A program made the position numbers and the translations under genes. DNA of 7,316 bases from Chloroflexota bacterium (GTDB taxonomy: Bacteria > Chloroflexota > UBA6077), in the NCBI GenBank assembly GCA_021786215.1, contig JAJYNT010000376.1, positions 1 through 7,316 on the forward strand, written 5' to 3'. The stretch's first letter is position 1; every line of letters starts with the position of its first letter. Under the pieces are notes generated by a model. The model saw nothing but the letters and a program-made list of their open reading frames with translations. It did not search any database and was not told where the DNA came from. Shown here piece after piece: positions 1-5,867 of this stretch.

Positions 1-1053
1 CCAAGCCGGACGGGCGGGCACGGGGCCGCCTCCGGTGTTGGGAAGGGCAGCCGGCATCTCCACGGTCCGCGGTTTAGCTTGGATCGGCGACACGGCGATA
101 CGGGTAGGGCCACTCTCCACCGGGATCTGCGCCACCACCGTGTTCTTGGACAGGTCGAGCGCCGCTACCATGTTTTTGTCATGTAGAGCCACGTACCCCT
201 TTTTGCCGTCCCGGGTTATGCCGAGACCTGCCGCTTGGCCGGGCAGCGAGATGGATCCCACCACATTGCCCGATGCCAGATTGACTATTGAGACCTCGTT
301 CTTGTCGTGCCTGGGGATGTAGGCAAGGTCGCCGGTGGGCGAGAAACTTGCCGCATCAGAGGCCGAACCCAAGGCAATTGAACGCTTCAACTGCCCCGTG
401 GTCGTATCTATCAGTTGCAGATCGTTGCTGTCCTCGCTTGTGGCTAACAACTCCTGGCCCGTGGGGGAAACCGCGAGGTAGTGGTTGGTTCCGCCGGCCT
501 TTAGTGTTGATACCACCTCACGTTTTCGCAGGTCCACCATCGTGATCAGCCCGGAGTCTTTGTCGGACACAAAGGCTACATTGCCATCCGGTGTGGCCGC
601 CACGTTGTTCGGATGGCCCCCTACCGGCACCGCGAACAGCTCGGCCCGTGAGGCTGTGTCGATCACCCGCAGCGACCCCTGTTGGGGGTCGGGAGCCAGC
701 AGCCACGCCCCGGCCGAAGTTACCGCCAGCTGGCCTACCTGACCACCTATCTTGGTTGTGGCCGTCACGTCTTCGACCGCTGTTTCCAGGTAAGAGATCA
801 CGTTGGAGTTGAGGTGACTCACATAGACGAAATGGGTATCTGGGCTGAAGGCAAGGGACAAGGGCGACTGCTTCAGCGGCACCACTTCAACGGCGGTGTT
901 GGTGTTGGTGTCGATGACGGATATGGATTTGGCCTTCTCGTTGGCCACGTATACGGTACCGATGCCGTTGGCGATGGCTGGTGTTATCGGCTGCAGCATA
1001 ATGGAGGCCAGAATGGCGGCGGCGACCAGCAGCCAGCGTCCGTGGGAGATCAT
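1..1053 (-). CDS. Secreted seven-bladed YncE-like beta-propeller protein (3' end off the left edge)
   Basis: The frame is open for 351 codons from the ATG at 1053 to the window edge, so the C-terminus is missing. Residues 1-28 look like a signal peptide: a short basic start (HGR), a hydrophobic core around residues 8-20 and an AIA motif at 26-28 for signal peptidase I, with no lipobox Cys. Residues 33 to about 326 form seven repeats of about 42 residues with the pattern hydrophobic-YVA...N.ISVID..T..V...I..G..P..LA.SPDG, the signature of the YVTN/YncE/SMP-30-like propeller family, so a complete ring is likely. A Pro/Ala-rich tail starts near 327 and runs off the edge. The protein should act outside the membrane; propellers of this kind usually bind ligands or proteins, and no catalytic residues can be assigned. 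GGAGGG lies 7 nt before the ATG. The start overlaps the stop of the upstream receiver gene (ATGA), which suggests translational coupling. Confidence 0.88.
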   Translation of the reverse strand, partial: MISHGRWLLVAAAILASIMLQPITPAIANGIGTVYVANEKAKSISVIDTNTNTAVEVVPLKQSPLSLAFSPDTHFVYVSHLNSNVISYLETAVEDVTATTKIGGQVGQLAVTSAGAWLLAPDPQQGSLRVIDTASRAELFAVPVGGHPNNVAATPDGNVAFVSDKDSGLITMVDLRKREVVSTLKAGGTNHYLAVSPTGQELLATSEDSNDLQLIDTTTGQLKRSIALGSASDAASFSPTGDLAYIPRHDKNEVSIVNLASGNVVGSISLPGQAAGLGITRDGKKGYVALHDKNMVAALDLSKNTVVAQIPVESGPTRIAVSPIQAKPRTVEMPAALPNTGGGPVPARPAW

Positions 1054-1439
1054 TCTCTTTCCCTCCCCAGTTCTTGAAGGATAGCCTCCAACTCGGAAGG
1101 CCTCCAGGGTTTTGGCAGAACTCCGTCGATATGAGTCCAGCCTGGTTCGACTTCGTCGACTGAAGCGGCCAACCCGGTGATGAGAAAGATCTTCATCTTT
1201 GCTCTCACCTTCCTCAATTCGGCAGCCACCACGATACCACTCATGTCGGGCAGTTTGAGATCTACGAAAGCTACCTCGAAGGATCGCTGAGTGGCCAGGG
1301 TCAATCCCTCGGCCGCCGTGACAGCTACACTCGACTGGAAGCCTTCAAGATGGAGCCTCTCCGCTAGCATTTCTGCCAACTCCCGCTGATCGTCCAGGAC
1401 CAGAGCAGTCAGGGCCTCCGAGGTATTACGTTTCACCAT
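1050..1439 (-). CDS. Stand-alone response-regulator receiver domain protein (CheY-like)
   Basis: The 129-residue protein is a single receiver (REC) domain with no output domain. The acidic pocket is D16-D17 (VLDDQ), the phosphoacceptor is D60 in FVDLKLPDMSG, the switch Thr is T88 (LITGL) and the conserved Lys is K110 in the KPW motif, so all residues for Mg-dependent phosphorylation and switching are present. I chose the ATG at 1439 because GGAGG lies 5 nt upstream; a longer GTG start at 1508 adds 23 residues unlike the family and has no ribosome-binding site. The protein should be a cytoplasmic phosphorelay or motility-type signal carrier, but no cognate histidine kinase is visible in the window. 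Its stop codon overlaps the start of the secreted propeller gene by four bases, so the two are almost certainly co-transcribed. The output partner is unknown. Confidence 0.92.
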   Translation of the reverse strand: MVKRNTSEALTALVLDDQRELAEMLAERLHLEGFQSSVAVTAAEGLTLATQRSFEVAFVDLKLPDMSGIVVAAELRKVRAKMKIFLITGLAASVDEVEPGWTHIDGVLPKPWRPSELEAILQELGRERE

Positions 1440-1896
1440 CTTGGCCTCCGTGGTGGACCTTGGCCCGTCGGTCTTCCCGGTGCGCATCCACTCGGGAACA
1501 GCTGGCACAGGACAAATGTGAACCTATCGTCCTGATGACCACGGATGGTCAGGACAGATGGACGGGCTCAGGGGACTTGGCCTGTGGCGCAGACGGCAGC
1601 TGGAGCGCCGTTGATGCGCAGAAACGGCCGGGAGTGACAATCGTCGAGCCTCGGTCATTCTAGTTGATGGCCGGCTTCACCGTCAATGCAAAAGGTCCTC
1701 AGAACTATCAAGGACTTCCTGATACCTACCTGGATGGTACCTCGTCGCGATGGCGCGGTGATATTGCCAAACCGAGCTTGCTGGTGTTGAAGAAAGGGAC
1801 GATACGCGGACATTTTCGGGCCTTTAGTCCGTTACCCCCTGGCCGATAGACTCGTAACATCATGCTGTCTTATCAGATTGATTGCTGGGGGTAGGA
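1440..1896. other. Long divergent intergenic region between receiver and sortase genes
   Basis: These 457 bases separate the minus-strand receiver gene from the plus-strand sortase gene and must hold both promoters. Open frames at 1460-1663 and 1664-1849 on the plus strand lack a ribosome-binding site and resemble no family, so I do not call them genes. I see a bulged inverted repeat at 1529-1555 (listed separately) and an imperfect stem of GAGTGAC with GTCATTC near 1631-1660. No promoter with good -35 and -10 boxes is evident; the best plus-strand candidate, TTACCC at 1832 and TAACAT at 1855 with a 17-nt spacer, is weak. Confidence 0.55.
1529..1555. promoter_or_regulatory. Bulged inverted repeat, possible operator
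   Basis: TGACCA (1536-1541) and TGGTCA (1546-1551) form a perfect 6-bp dyad around CGGA. Outside a 3-base bulge (TGA, 1533-1535) the symmetry continues with GTCC (1529-1532) and GGAC (1552-1555). The repeat sits about 90 bp upstream of the receiver gene in a divergent intergenic region, where a dimeric regulator could bind. No regulator can be named and chance symmetry is not excluded. Confidence 0.3.
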
Positions 1897-2604
1897 ATGG
1901 GAAGGCTCGGATCGGGCCTGCTGGTGGCCGTGGTGCTGTTGCTAGTTGCTCTTGGATACCCCGCGCCTATCGCCATCGGGTCGCCTAATCTTTCCGCAAC
2001 CCAGGACAAGGCGAAGAGCGCTCCCCCCAAAGTCGAGCCAACCAAACAGCCCACACGGACCGCCGCGGGCGACAGCAACAATGACACCGAACAGGCAGCA
2101 AAGCTATTGGCCAAGCTGCGACCGGGTGCTGAAGAGACAGCCGCGAGAAGCCCTCAGCCCGCGGTCGCACTCCCGGTGAGGATGAGCATTCCGGCCATCG
2201 GAGTGAATGCACGCTTCGAGTACGTTGGTCAGACGGCCGATGGAGCGATGGATGTTCCGAAAGATCCGAGGGATGTTGCCTGGTACAGTTTGGGCCCGAG
2301 GCCGGGAGAACTGGGGAACGCCGTCGTGGCCGGGCACGTGGATTGGGGCGGCAAACTCGCCGTCTTTTGGGGATTGAAGCAGCTCAAGGCAGGCAACAGC
2401 GTGGAGGTGGTGGCCGCGGACGGCCGCAAGTACGAGTTCATCGTTCAATGGGTTCGGCAGTTCGATCCCGCTCAGGCGTCGGTCCAGGAGGTGTTTAGGC
2501 AATCGAACGATACTGAACTCACCCTGATCACCTGCGGCGGGGTCTTCGACCACCAGACCCGGCAGTACCTCAGCCGCGAGGTGGTTCGAGCCATCCTGAA
2601 ATAG
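1897..2604 (+). CDS. Class E/F-type sortase, membrane-anchored
   Basis: This 235-residue cysteine transpeptidase would cleave a sorting motif in exported proteins and join them to a cell-surface amine. Residues 8-27 form a hydrophobic N-terminal anchor. A Pro/Thr/Ala/Asp-rich spacer at about 30-90 leads to the catalytic domain at 94-235, which begins VRMSIPAIGVNA. The catalytic triad is visible: H147 in VVAGHVDW, C213 in LTLITCGG and R227 in YLSREVV. TCGG with FD a few residues on is typical of the class E/F-like sortases of Actinobacteria and Chloroflexota, as opposed to class A (LPXTG, TLxTC). The ATG at 1897 is preceded by a GGGGG run ending about 5 nt upstream; an in-frame TTG at 1882 would add five residues and is less likely. 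No obvious sortase substrate lies complete in the window; the divergent propeller protein is a candidate but its C-terminus is cut off. No terminator is seen before the cheW promoter. Confidence 0.93.
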   Translation: MGRLGSGLLVAVVLLLVALGYPAPIAIGSPNLSATQDKAKSAPPKVEPTKQPTRTAAGDSNNDTEQAAKLLAKLRPGAEETAARSPQPAVALPVRMSIPAIGVNARFEYVGQTADGAMDVPKDPRDVAWYSLGPRPGELGNAVVAGHVDWGGKLAVFWGLKQLKAGNSVEVVAADGRKYEFIVQWVRQFDPAQASVQEVFRQSNDTELTLITCGGVFDHQTRQYLSREVVRAILK

Positions 2605-2635
2605 CTGCCGAAAACGCCGGGGCAAGGGTAAAGCA

Positions 2636-2663
2636 TTGGGGAAAACTGCCGATACTCTATTAT
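2636..2663 (+). promoter_or_regulatory. Candidate sigma70-type promoter for the cheW-like gene
   Basis: TTGGGG (2636-2641) and TATTAT (2658-2663) are separated by 16 nt; the -10 box differs from consensus at one position while the -35 is weak. Transcription would start near 2670, at or just past the upstream in-frame ATG at 2668, which therefore could hardly serve as the start and supports initiation at 2710. Confidence 0.45.
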
Positions 2664-2709
2664 TGAAATGAACTCACGGCTTAGACTGCCGGTGAAAGGA
2701 GAGGATAGA

Positions 2710-3192
2710 ATGGGTGATGTCACCCAGGTGCTGAATGCCGAAGAGCAGTTGGTCATCTTTGAGCTGGCGAACGAAGTCTACGGTGTGGACATAAGCCGGG
2801 TTCAAGAAATCATCCGAATGACGGCCATCACGCGGTTGCCCAGGGCACCGGAGTTTGTAGAGGGAGTGATCAACCTTCGTGGCAAGGTGATCCCTGTGGT
2901 CGACCTGAAGAAGCGTTTCGGGCTGGATGAGATGGATCGAACCAAGGCGAGTCGGATCGTAGTGGTCGACGTGGGCGATCACACCATCGGGATGGTTGTG
3001 GACGCCGTGTCTGAGGTGTTGCGAGTTCCATCCGATGCGGTGGAGCCGCCGTCTCCTGTGGTTACTACCATTGAGTCGGATTACATCCGGGGTATCGCCA
3101 AACTGGAAGGGCGGCTGATCATCCTGCTGGATCTGGACAAAGTGCTGTCCTGGGATGAGAAGCGGAAGCTCCGAGAAGTGGTGGCCGCGTAA
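2710..3192 (+). CDS. cheW: CheW-like chemotaxis adaptor protein
   Basis: The 160-residue protein matches a full-length single CheW domain. CheW is a cytoplasmic scaffold that links chemoreceptors (MCPs) to the kinase CheA. The sequence shows the expected order: QLVIFELANEVYGVDISRVQEI (residues 13-34), RLPRAPEFVEGVINLRGKVIPVVDL (42-66, including the family hallmark N55-L-R-G, P62 and D65), then VVVDVGDHTIGMVVDAVSEVL and the C-terminal IRGIAKLEGRLIILLDLDKVL. I chose the ATG at 2710 because an AAAGGAGAGG ribosome-binding site lies just upstream, while an in-frame ATG at 2668 adds 14 residues with no such site and sits at the predicted transcription start. No cheA, mcp or cheY with flagellar context is present here, so this is a stand-alone gene; it may serve a receptor array elsewhere or a type IV pilus-type pathway. 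A strong hairpin follows the gene. Confidence 0.95.
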   Translation: MGDVTQVLNAEEQLVIFELANEVYGVDISRVQEIIRMTAITRLPRAPEFVEGVINLRGKVIPVVDLKKRFGLDEMDRTKASRIVVVDVGDHTIGMVVDAVSEVLRVPSDAVEPPSPVVTTIESDYIRGIAKLEGRLIILLDLDKVLSWDEKRKLREVVAA

Positions 3193-3206
3193 CAGGGGCT
3201 CCAGCC

Positions 3207-3218
3207 GCGAGCGCTCGC
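3207..3218. repeat. Perfect 12-bp palindrome downstream of cheW
   Basis: GCGAGCGCTCGC is its own reverse complement. The same stretch can also pair as CGCGAG (3206-3211) with CTCGCG (3218-3223). It lies 14 bp after the cheW stop and just before the terminator hairpin, so it may be an additional RNA stem or a chance GC-rich palindrome. Confidence 0.35.
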
Positions 3219-3235
3219 TCGCGATGTGGATTGCT

Positions 3236-3271
3236 GATCAAGGGACGCCGAACACTCGGCGTCCCTTGATC
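3236..3271 (+). terminator. 16-bp perfect hairpin, intrinsic terminator after cheW
   Basis: GATCAAGGGACGCCGA (3236-3251) pairs perfectly with 3256-3271 around a 4-nt loop (ACAC). It is followed by a short, imperfect T-rich tract (GCGTTATTT). Position after the cheW stop and before the next promoter fits a terminator; the poor U-tract makes it less canonical. Confidence 0.75.
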
Positions 3272-3292
3272 GCGTTATTTCTGGCCCATTCC

Positions 3293-3322
3293 TTGCCTAA
3301 TCGCCAAGTTCCGGGATATGAT
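3293..3322 (+). promoter_or_regulatory. Promoter for the HAD hydrolase gene, leaderless spacing
   Basis: TTGCCT (3293-3298) and TATGAT (3317-3322) are 18 nt apart; the -10 differs from TATAAT at one base. Initiation about 7 nt after the -10 falls on the A of the ATG at 3329, and no ribosome-binding site precedes that ATG, so the transcript is predicted to be leaderless. Confidence 0.6.
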
Positions 3323-3328
3323 CTAGTC

Positions 3329-4063
3329 ATGAGCAAGCCGTTCGAGCAGGACACCCAACCGTTGGAACCATCCCCCCCAGTCGTTCTATTCGATGTGGAT
3401 GGTACCCTCATCCGCACCGAGGGCAATTCTCGCCACAGTCGAGCTTTTTGTGCTGCCTTTTTTCAGCTGTTTGGCACCGAGTGCCAATTCGCGTTCGGGA
3501 TGCATGGGATGACCGATCTGCAGATCTACATTGCCCTCGCTCGGGAACTGCCCGGGGTCGATGGCCGGGCCGAGGAGCTGGCGGCCGAAGCCTGTCGCCG
3601 GATGGTCGAGATCTATCGAACGCCGGATGAGGCCGATGGCTTCTATGTGCAGCTTCCTGGCGTTCTGGAGACGCTGGAATTACTGTCGGAGCGGGGTGCG
3701 CTGCTGGGGCTGCTGACGGGGAACGCCCCGGAGATCGCGCGAGACAAGCTGAAGTCGGTGCAGTTGGGCCGGTTCTTTGCCTTTGGAGCCTTCGGCACCG
3801 AGGGCGAAAACCGTTCGGCCCTACCTCCAATCGCCATGGCCAGGGCCGAGGTGGTGCTGAACCGGGCGGTGGACCGCAGGCGGGTTTTCATTGTGGGAGA
3901 CACCCCCAGAGACGTGGCGTGCGCTCTGGAAAACGGGTGCAGATCGGTTGCCGTGGCAACCGGCAACTTCTCGGCAGCGCAGCTGACCGAGGCTGGGGCC
4001 GAGTTGGTGCTTCCCACCCTGGCGGACCCCACGCCTCTGCTGCTGCTCATGGACGACAAGTAG
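3329..4063 (+). CDS. HAD-superfamily hydrolase (phosphoglycolate phosphatase-like)
   Basis: The 244-residue protein carries all four HAD motifs. Motif I is D22-V-D24-G-T (nucleophile and acid/base), motif II is T130 in LLTGN, the motif III positive residue is probably R162 (ENRSALPPIA) and motif IV is G190-D-T-P-R-D195 with Mg-binding D191 and D195. Residues of about 32-110 form a helical C1-type cap, so small-molecule phosphate monoesters are the likely substrates. The DGTLIRT...LLTGN...FGTEGENR..LPPIA pattern fits the phosphoglycolate phosphatase-like subgroup, but the substrate cannot be read from sequence. The ATG at 3329 is preferred over an upstream in-frame start at 3155, which overlaps cheW and would read through the terminator hairpin. 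No ribosome-binding site precedes 3329. A Pro-rich 17-residue N-terminal segment precedes motif I. The gene converges on the foldase gene with 14 bp between the stops. Confidence 0.9.
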   Translation: MSKPFEQDTQPLEPSPPVVLFDVDGTLIRTEGNSRHSRAFCAAFFQLFGTECQFAFGMHGMTDLQIYIALARELPGVDGRAEELAAEACRRMVEIYRTPDEADGFYVQLPGVLETLELLSERGALLGLLTGNAPEIARDKLKSVQLGRFFAFGAFGTEGENRSALPPIAMARAEVVLNRAVDRRRVFIVGDTPRDVACALENGCRSVAVATGNFSAAQLTEAGAELVLPTLADPTPLLLLMDDK

Positions 4064-4077
4064 TTGCGCTCGCGCGG

Positions 4078-5391
4078 CTAGGCCGGGGGGCTCCAGTTGA
4101 TCTGCTTGTATACCCAGTTCTTGTCTGCTTGAGTCAATGTGCGCTGAATGTTGGGGTCGCTGTCGGCCGACTGCAACCACTGAGGCAGGGCATTGCTCCT
4201 GCGTTGAGCCAACTCCCGCGGATCCAATGGCCGGTTGGGGTCCTTTTCCAGGACCTGGATGATTTCGTATCCAGAAGCGGTCTTAACCGGATCGCTGATC
4301 TGGTTCACCTGCAGCTTAAACGCCACGTCGTCGAACTGTGGGCTCATCTTGCCCTGTGGGAACCACCCCAGATCTCCACCCTTGTCCTTGGTGGCGGTAT
4401 CCTGGGAGTCGGCCTTGGCCAGCTGCGCGAAGTCCCCACCAGCCTTCAACTTGTCCTCGATCTCCTTGGCCTTGGCCTCGGTGTCTACCAGGATGTGTCG
4501 AGCGTGAATCTGCTCGGCGGATGTGGGTACCTGAGCGGCCATTGCATCGGAGAGTTTCTGATAGAGCAGTTGGTCCTCCACCATGGACCTGAACTCAGTC
4601 TCGGTGATCCCCATGGCACTCAGATAGCTGTTGACTCGTGACTTAACGTCGGCAGTGGGAGCAGGGGTGGCGTTGGACGACTGTGTGGGAGCCGACGAAG
4701 GCGTTGCGGTAGCGGAGGTTGGAGTCGCAGCCGCAGGCGTGGCCCCGGTAGCTGGTTGGGCAGCTGCCTGTGGTGTGCTCGATGGAGCCGAGGTGGCGGC
4801 AGCGGCAGGTGCAGCTGCTGGCTGGTTGCCGAACTCCTTGTTGATCTCGTTGTCTATGTCAGCGGCCGAAACGGTGATGCCCCGGCGAGCTGCTTCCTGG
4901 CGAACCAACTGCTGATCGATCAAGTCGTTGAGGGTCTGATCCGGCAGAAGAGCCAGTCTGAATTGGACTTGCTGGATCTGCTGCTGAATGAGATTGGCGG
5001 TAGACTTGTTGGCCGAGCTTGAGCCCAGGGACTGAAGCTCTGCCTCCATGTACTGCATCTGCTGCTCCAGGCCCTTTTGGCGGAAATCTAGCATGCGGGC
5101 GTAGGTCTGGAGGGTTATCGGTTTTCCTTCCACAATGGCGGCAGGATCTGAGGCTCGAGCCACATACTCTCTCCACCAGCCAAAGCCGAGAATGGTGGCT
5201 ATCACCACGAATAGCACCCCCATGCCGGAGTAGAGGAGTTTCTTGGCTCGGACCTCACGTTCGTGCCGAGACAGCTCATCACGTGAGAAGCGTTGGCCGG
5301 GAACGGGGCTCCGTCGCGGAGTGGGGGGCTTGTGTGATGTCCCCTTGGTGGGGTCGCTGGTGGGTTTGGAGACCGGCTGGTTATTCGGCAT
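4078..5391 (-). CDS. Membrane-anchored PpiC/SurA-like peptidyl-prolyl isomerase
   Basis: This 437-residue protein is a predicted extracytoplasmic parvulin foldase. A charged, Pro-rich cytoplasmic segment (1-50) precedes one transmembrane helix at about 52-72 (LLYSGMGVLFVVIATILGF). Residues 80-190 and 248-290 form a SurA/PrsA-type helical chaperone domain, including LNDLIDQQLVRQEAARRGITVS. It is interrupted by a low-complexity Ala/Pro/Thr/Ser linker at about 191-246. The PpiC rotamase domain spans about 296-384, with ARHILV, a GGDFAQLAK motif, GGDLGWFPQGKM and GYEIIQVLE, followed by a short C-terminal helical tail. It assists folding of exported proteins by cis-trans isomerisation of Xaa-Pro bonds. 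I chose the ATG at 5391 because GAGG lies 5 nt upstream; an ATG at 5478 extends the frame by 29 residues but lacks a ribosome-binding site. The gene follows rpsR after 114 bases containing a hairpin, so it may be co-transcribed or partly attenuated. Confidence 0.92.
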   Translation of the reverse strand: MPNNQPVSKPTSDPTKGTSHKPPTPRRSPVPGQRFSRDELSRHEREVRAKKLLYSGMGVLFVVIATILGFGWWREYVARASDPAAIVEGKPITLQTYARMLDFRQKGLEQQMQYMEAELQSLGSSSANKSTANLIQQQIQQVQFRLALLPDQTLNDLIDQQLVRQEAARRGITVSAADIDNEINKEFGNQPAAAPAAAATSAPSSTPQAAAQPATGATPAAATPTSATATPSSAPTQSSNATPAPTADVKSRVNSYLSAMGITETEFRSMVEDQLLYQKLSDAMAAQVPTSAEQIHARHILVDTEAKAKEIEDKLKAGGDFAQLAKADSQDTATKDKGGDLGWFPQGKMSPQFDDVAFKLQVNQISDPVKTASGYEIIQVLEKDPNRPLDPRELAQRRSNALPQWLQSADSDPNIQRTLTQADKNWVYKQINWSPPA

Positions 5392-5447
5392 TCCTTCCTC
5401 TAGCTGTGTGCAAAGAGTGTTGGCCGGGGGCCGAGCCCTGGCGGCAA

Positions 5448-5468
5448 GGGCGGGTCGAAGACCCGCCC
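5448..5468 (-). repeat. GC-rich hairpin between rpsR and the foldase gene
   Basis: GGGCGGGTC pairs perfectly with GACCCGCCC (9 bp) around a 3-nt loop that reads TTC on the minus strand. It lies after the rpsR stop on the transcribed strand. No T-run follows, so it is either a weak terminator or attenuator or an RNA-stabilising or processing stem that lowers expression of the distal gene. Confidence 0.5.
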
Positions 5469-5505
5469 CTAACAGCATTGCTGGAATGACGTCACCGTAC
5501 CACCG

Positions 5506-5820
5506 CTAGCCGCGGATGGCGATCCCGCTCTCCCGGATGTGTTCCGCGGTGAATGGCAGCAGTGCGATATGTCTTGCCCGCTTGATTGCCATTGTCAGTC
5601 GCCGCTGGTGCTTGGCACAGGTGCCGGTCTTGCGGCGTGGCTCCATCTTGCCTCGGTCCGAGAGATATCGTCGCAGTCGGGCGACGTCCTTATAGTCGAT
5701 ATTGTCTATTTTGTCGACGCAGAAGGCGCACACCTTCCGGCGGGGTGTGTAACGAGGCTTCCCGCCCTCAGGACGGCGCCCTGCTGGCCTTTGAGGTCTT
5801 CCTACTGGAGGCAAAGTCAT
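5506..5820 (-). CDS. rpsR: 30S ribosomal protein bS18, zinc-binding (C+) form
   Basis: The 104-residue protein is bS18, which pairs with bS6 on the central-platform domain of 16S rRNA. The core is clear: [47 protein letters not shown], followed by [14 protein letters not shown]31 and C34 (CAFC) with C68 and H71 (CAKH) form a plausible zinc-binding set, matching the C+ form of bS18 as opposed to the Cys-free form. A basic Arg/Pro/Gly-rich extension of about 25 residues at the N-terminus makes it longer than the usual 70-90. The ATG at 5820 has GGAG 8 nt upstream and AAAGGGAG immediately before it. It is the third gene of rpsF-ssb-rpsR, 47 bp after ssb. Confidence 0.97.
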   Translation of the reverse strand: MTLPPVGRPQRPAGRRPEGGKPRYTPRRKVCAFCVDKIDNIDYKDVARLRRYLSDRGKMEPRRKTGTCAKHQRRLTMAIKRARHIALLPFTAEHIRESGIAIRG

Positions 5821-5867
5821 CTCCCTTTCTCCACTTGCGCGGCGAAACCGCGCTAGCAGGGCTCGAG

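Noticed and set aside
1460..1663. 67-residue plus-strand open frame opposite and beyond the receiver gene
   Set aside because: No ribosome-binding site, no recognisable family and partial overlap with the minus-strand receiver gene.
1664..1849. 61-residue plus-strand open frame upstream of the sortase
   Set aside because: It starts with TTG without a ribosome-binding site, resembles nothing I know and fits chance openness in an intergenic region; kept only as a remote possibility.
2104..2625. 173-residue minus-strand frame opposite the sortase
   Set aside because: The plus strand encodes a clear sortase with all catalytic residues; the antisense frame has no family features.
3919..4641. 240-residue plus-strand frame across the HAD end and foldase gene
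   Set aside because: It is antisense to the PpiC domain, with repetitive Leu/Gly/Val composition expected of a shadow frame and no ribosome-binding site.
4650..4821. Low-complexity tract considered as a DNA repeat or CRISPR-like array
   Set aside because: There is no regular repeat unit or spacer pattern; it encodes an in-frame Ala/Pro/Thr/Ser linker.
5392..5478. 29-residue N-terminal extension of the foldase
   Set aside because: No ribosome-binding site precedes the ATG at 5478, the added residues contain the GC-rich hairpin sequence, and a good site precedes the ATG at 5391.
5487..5494. Palindrome TGACGTCA near the rpsR stop
   Set aside because: An 8-bp palindrome is common by chance and no partner site or promoter context supports an operator.
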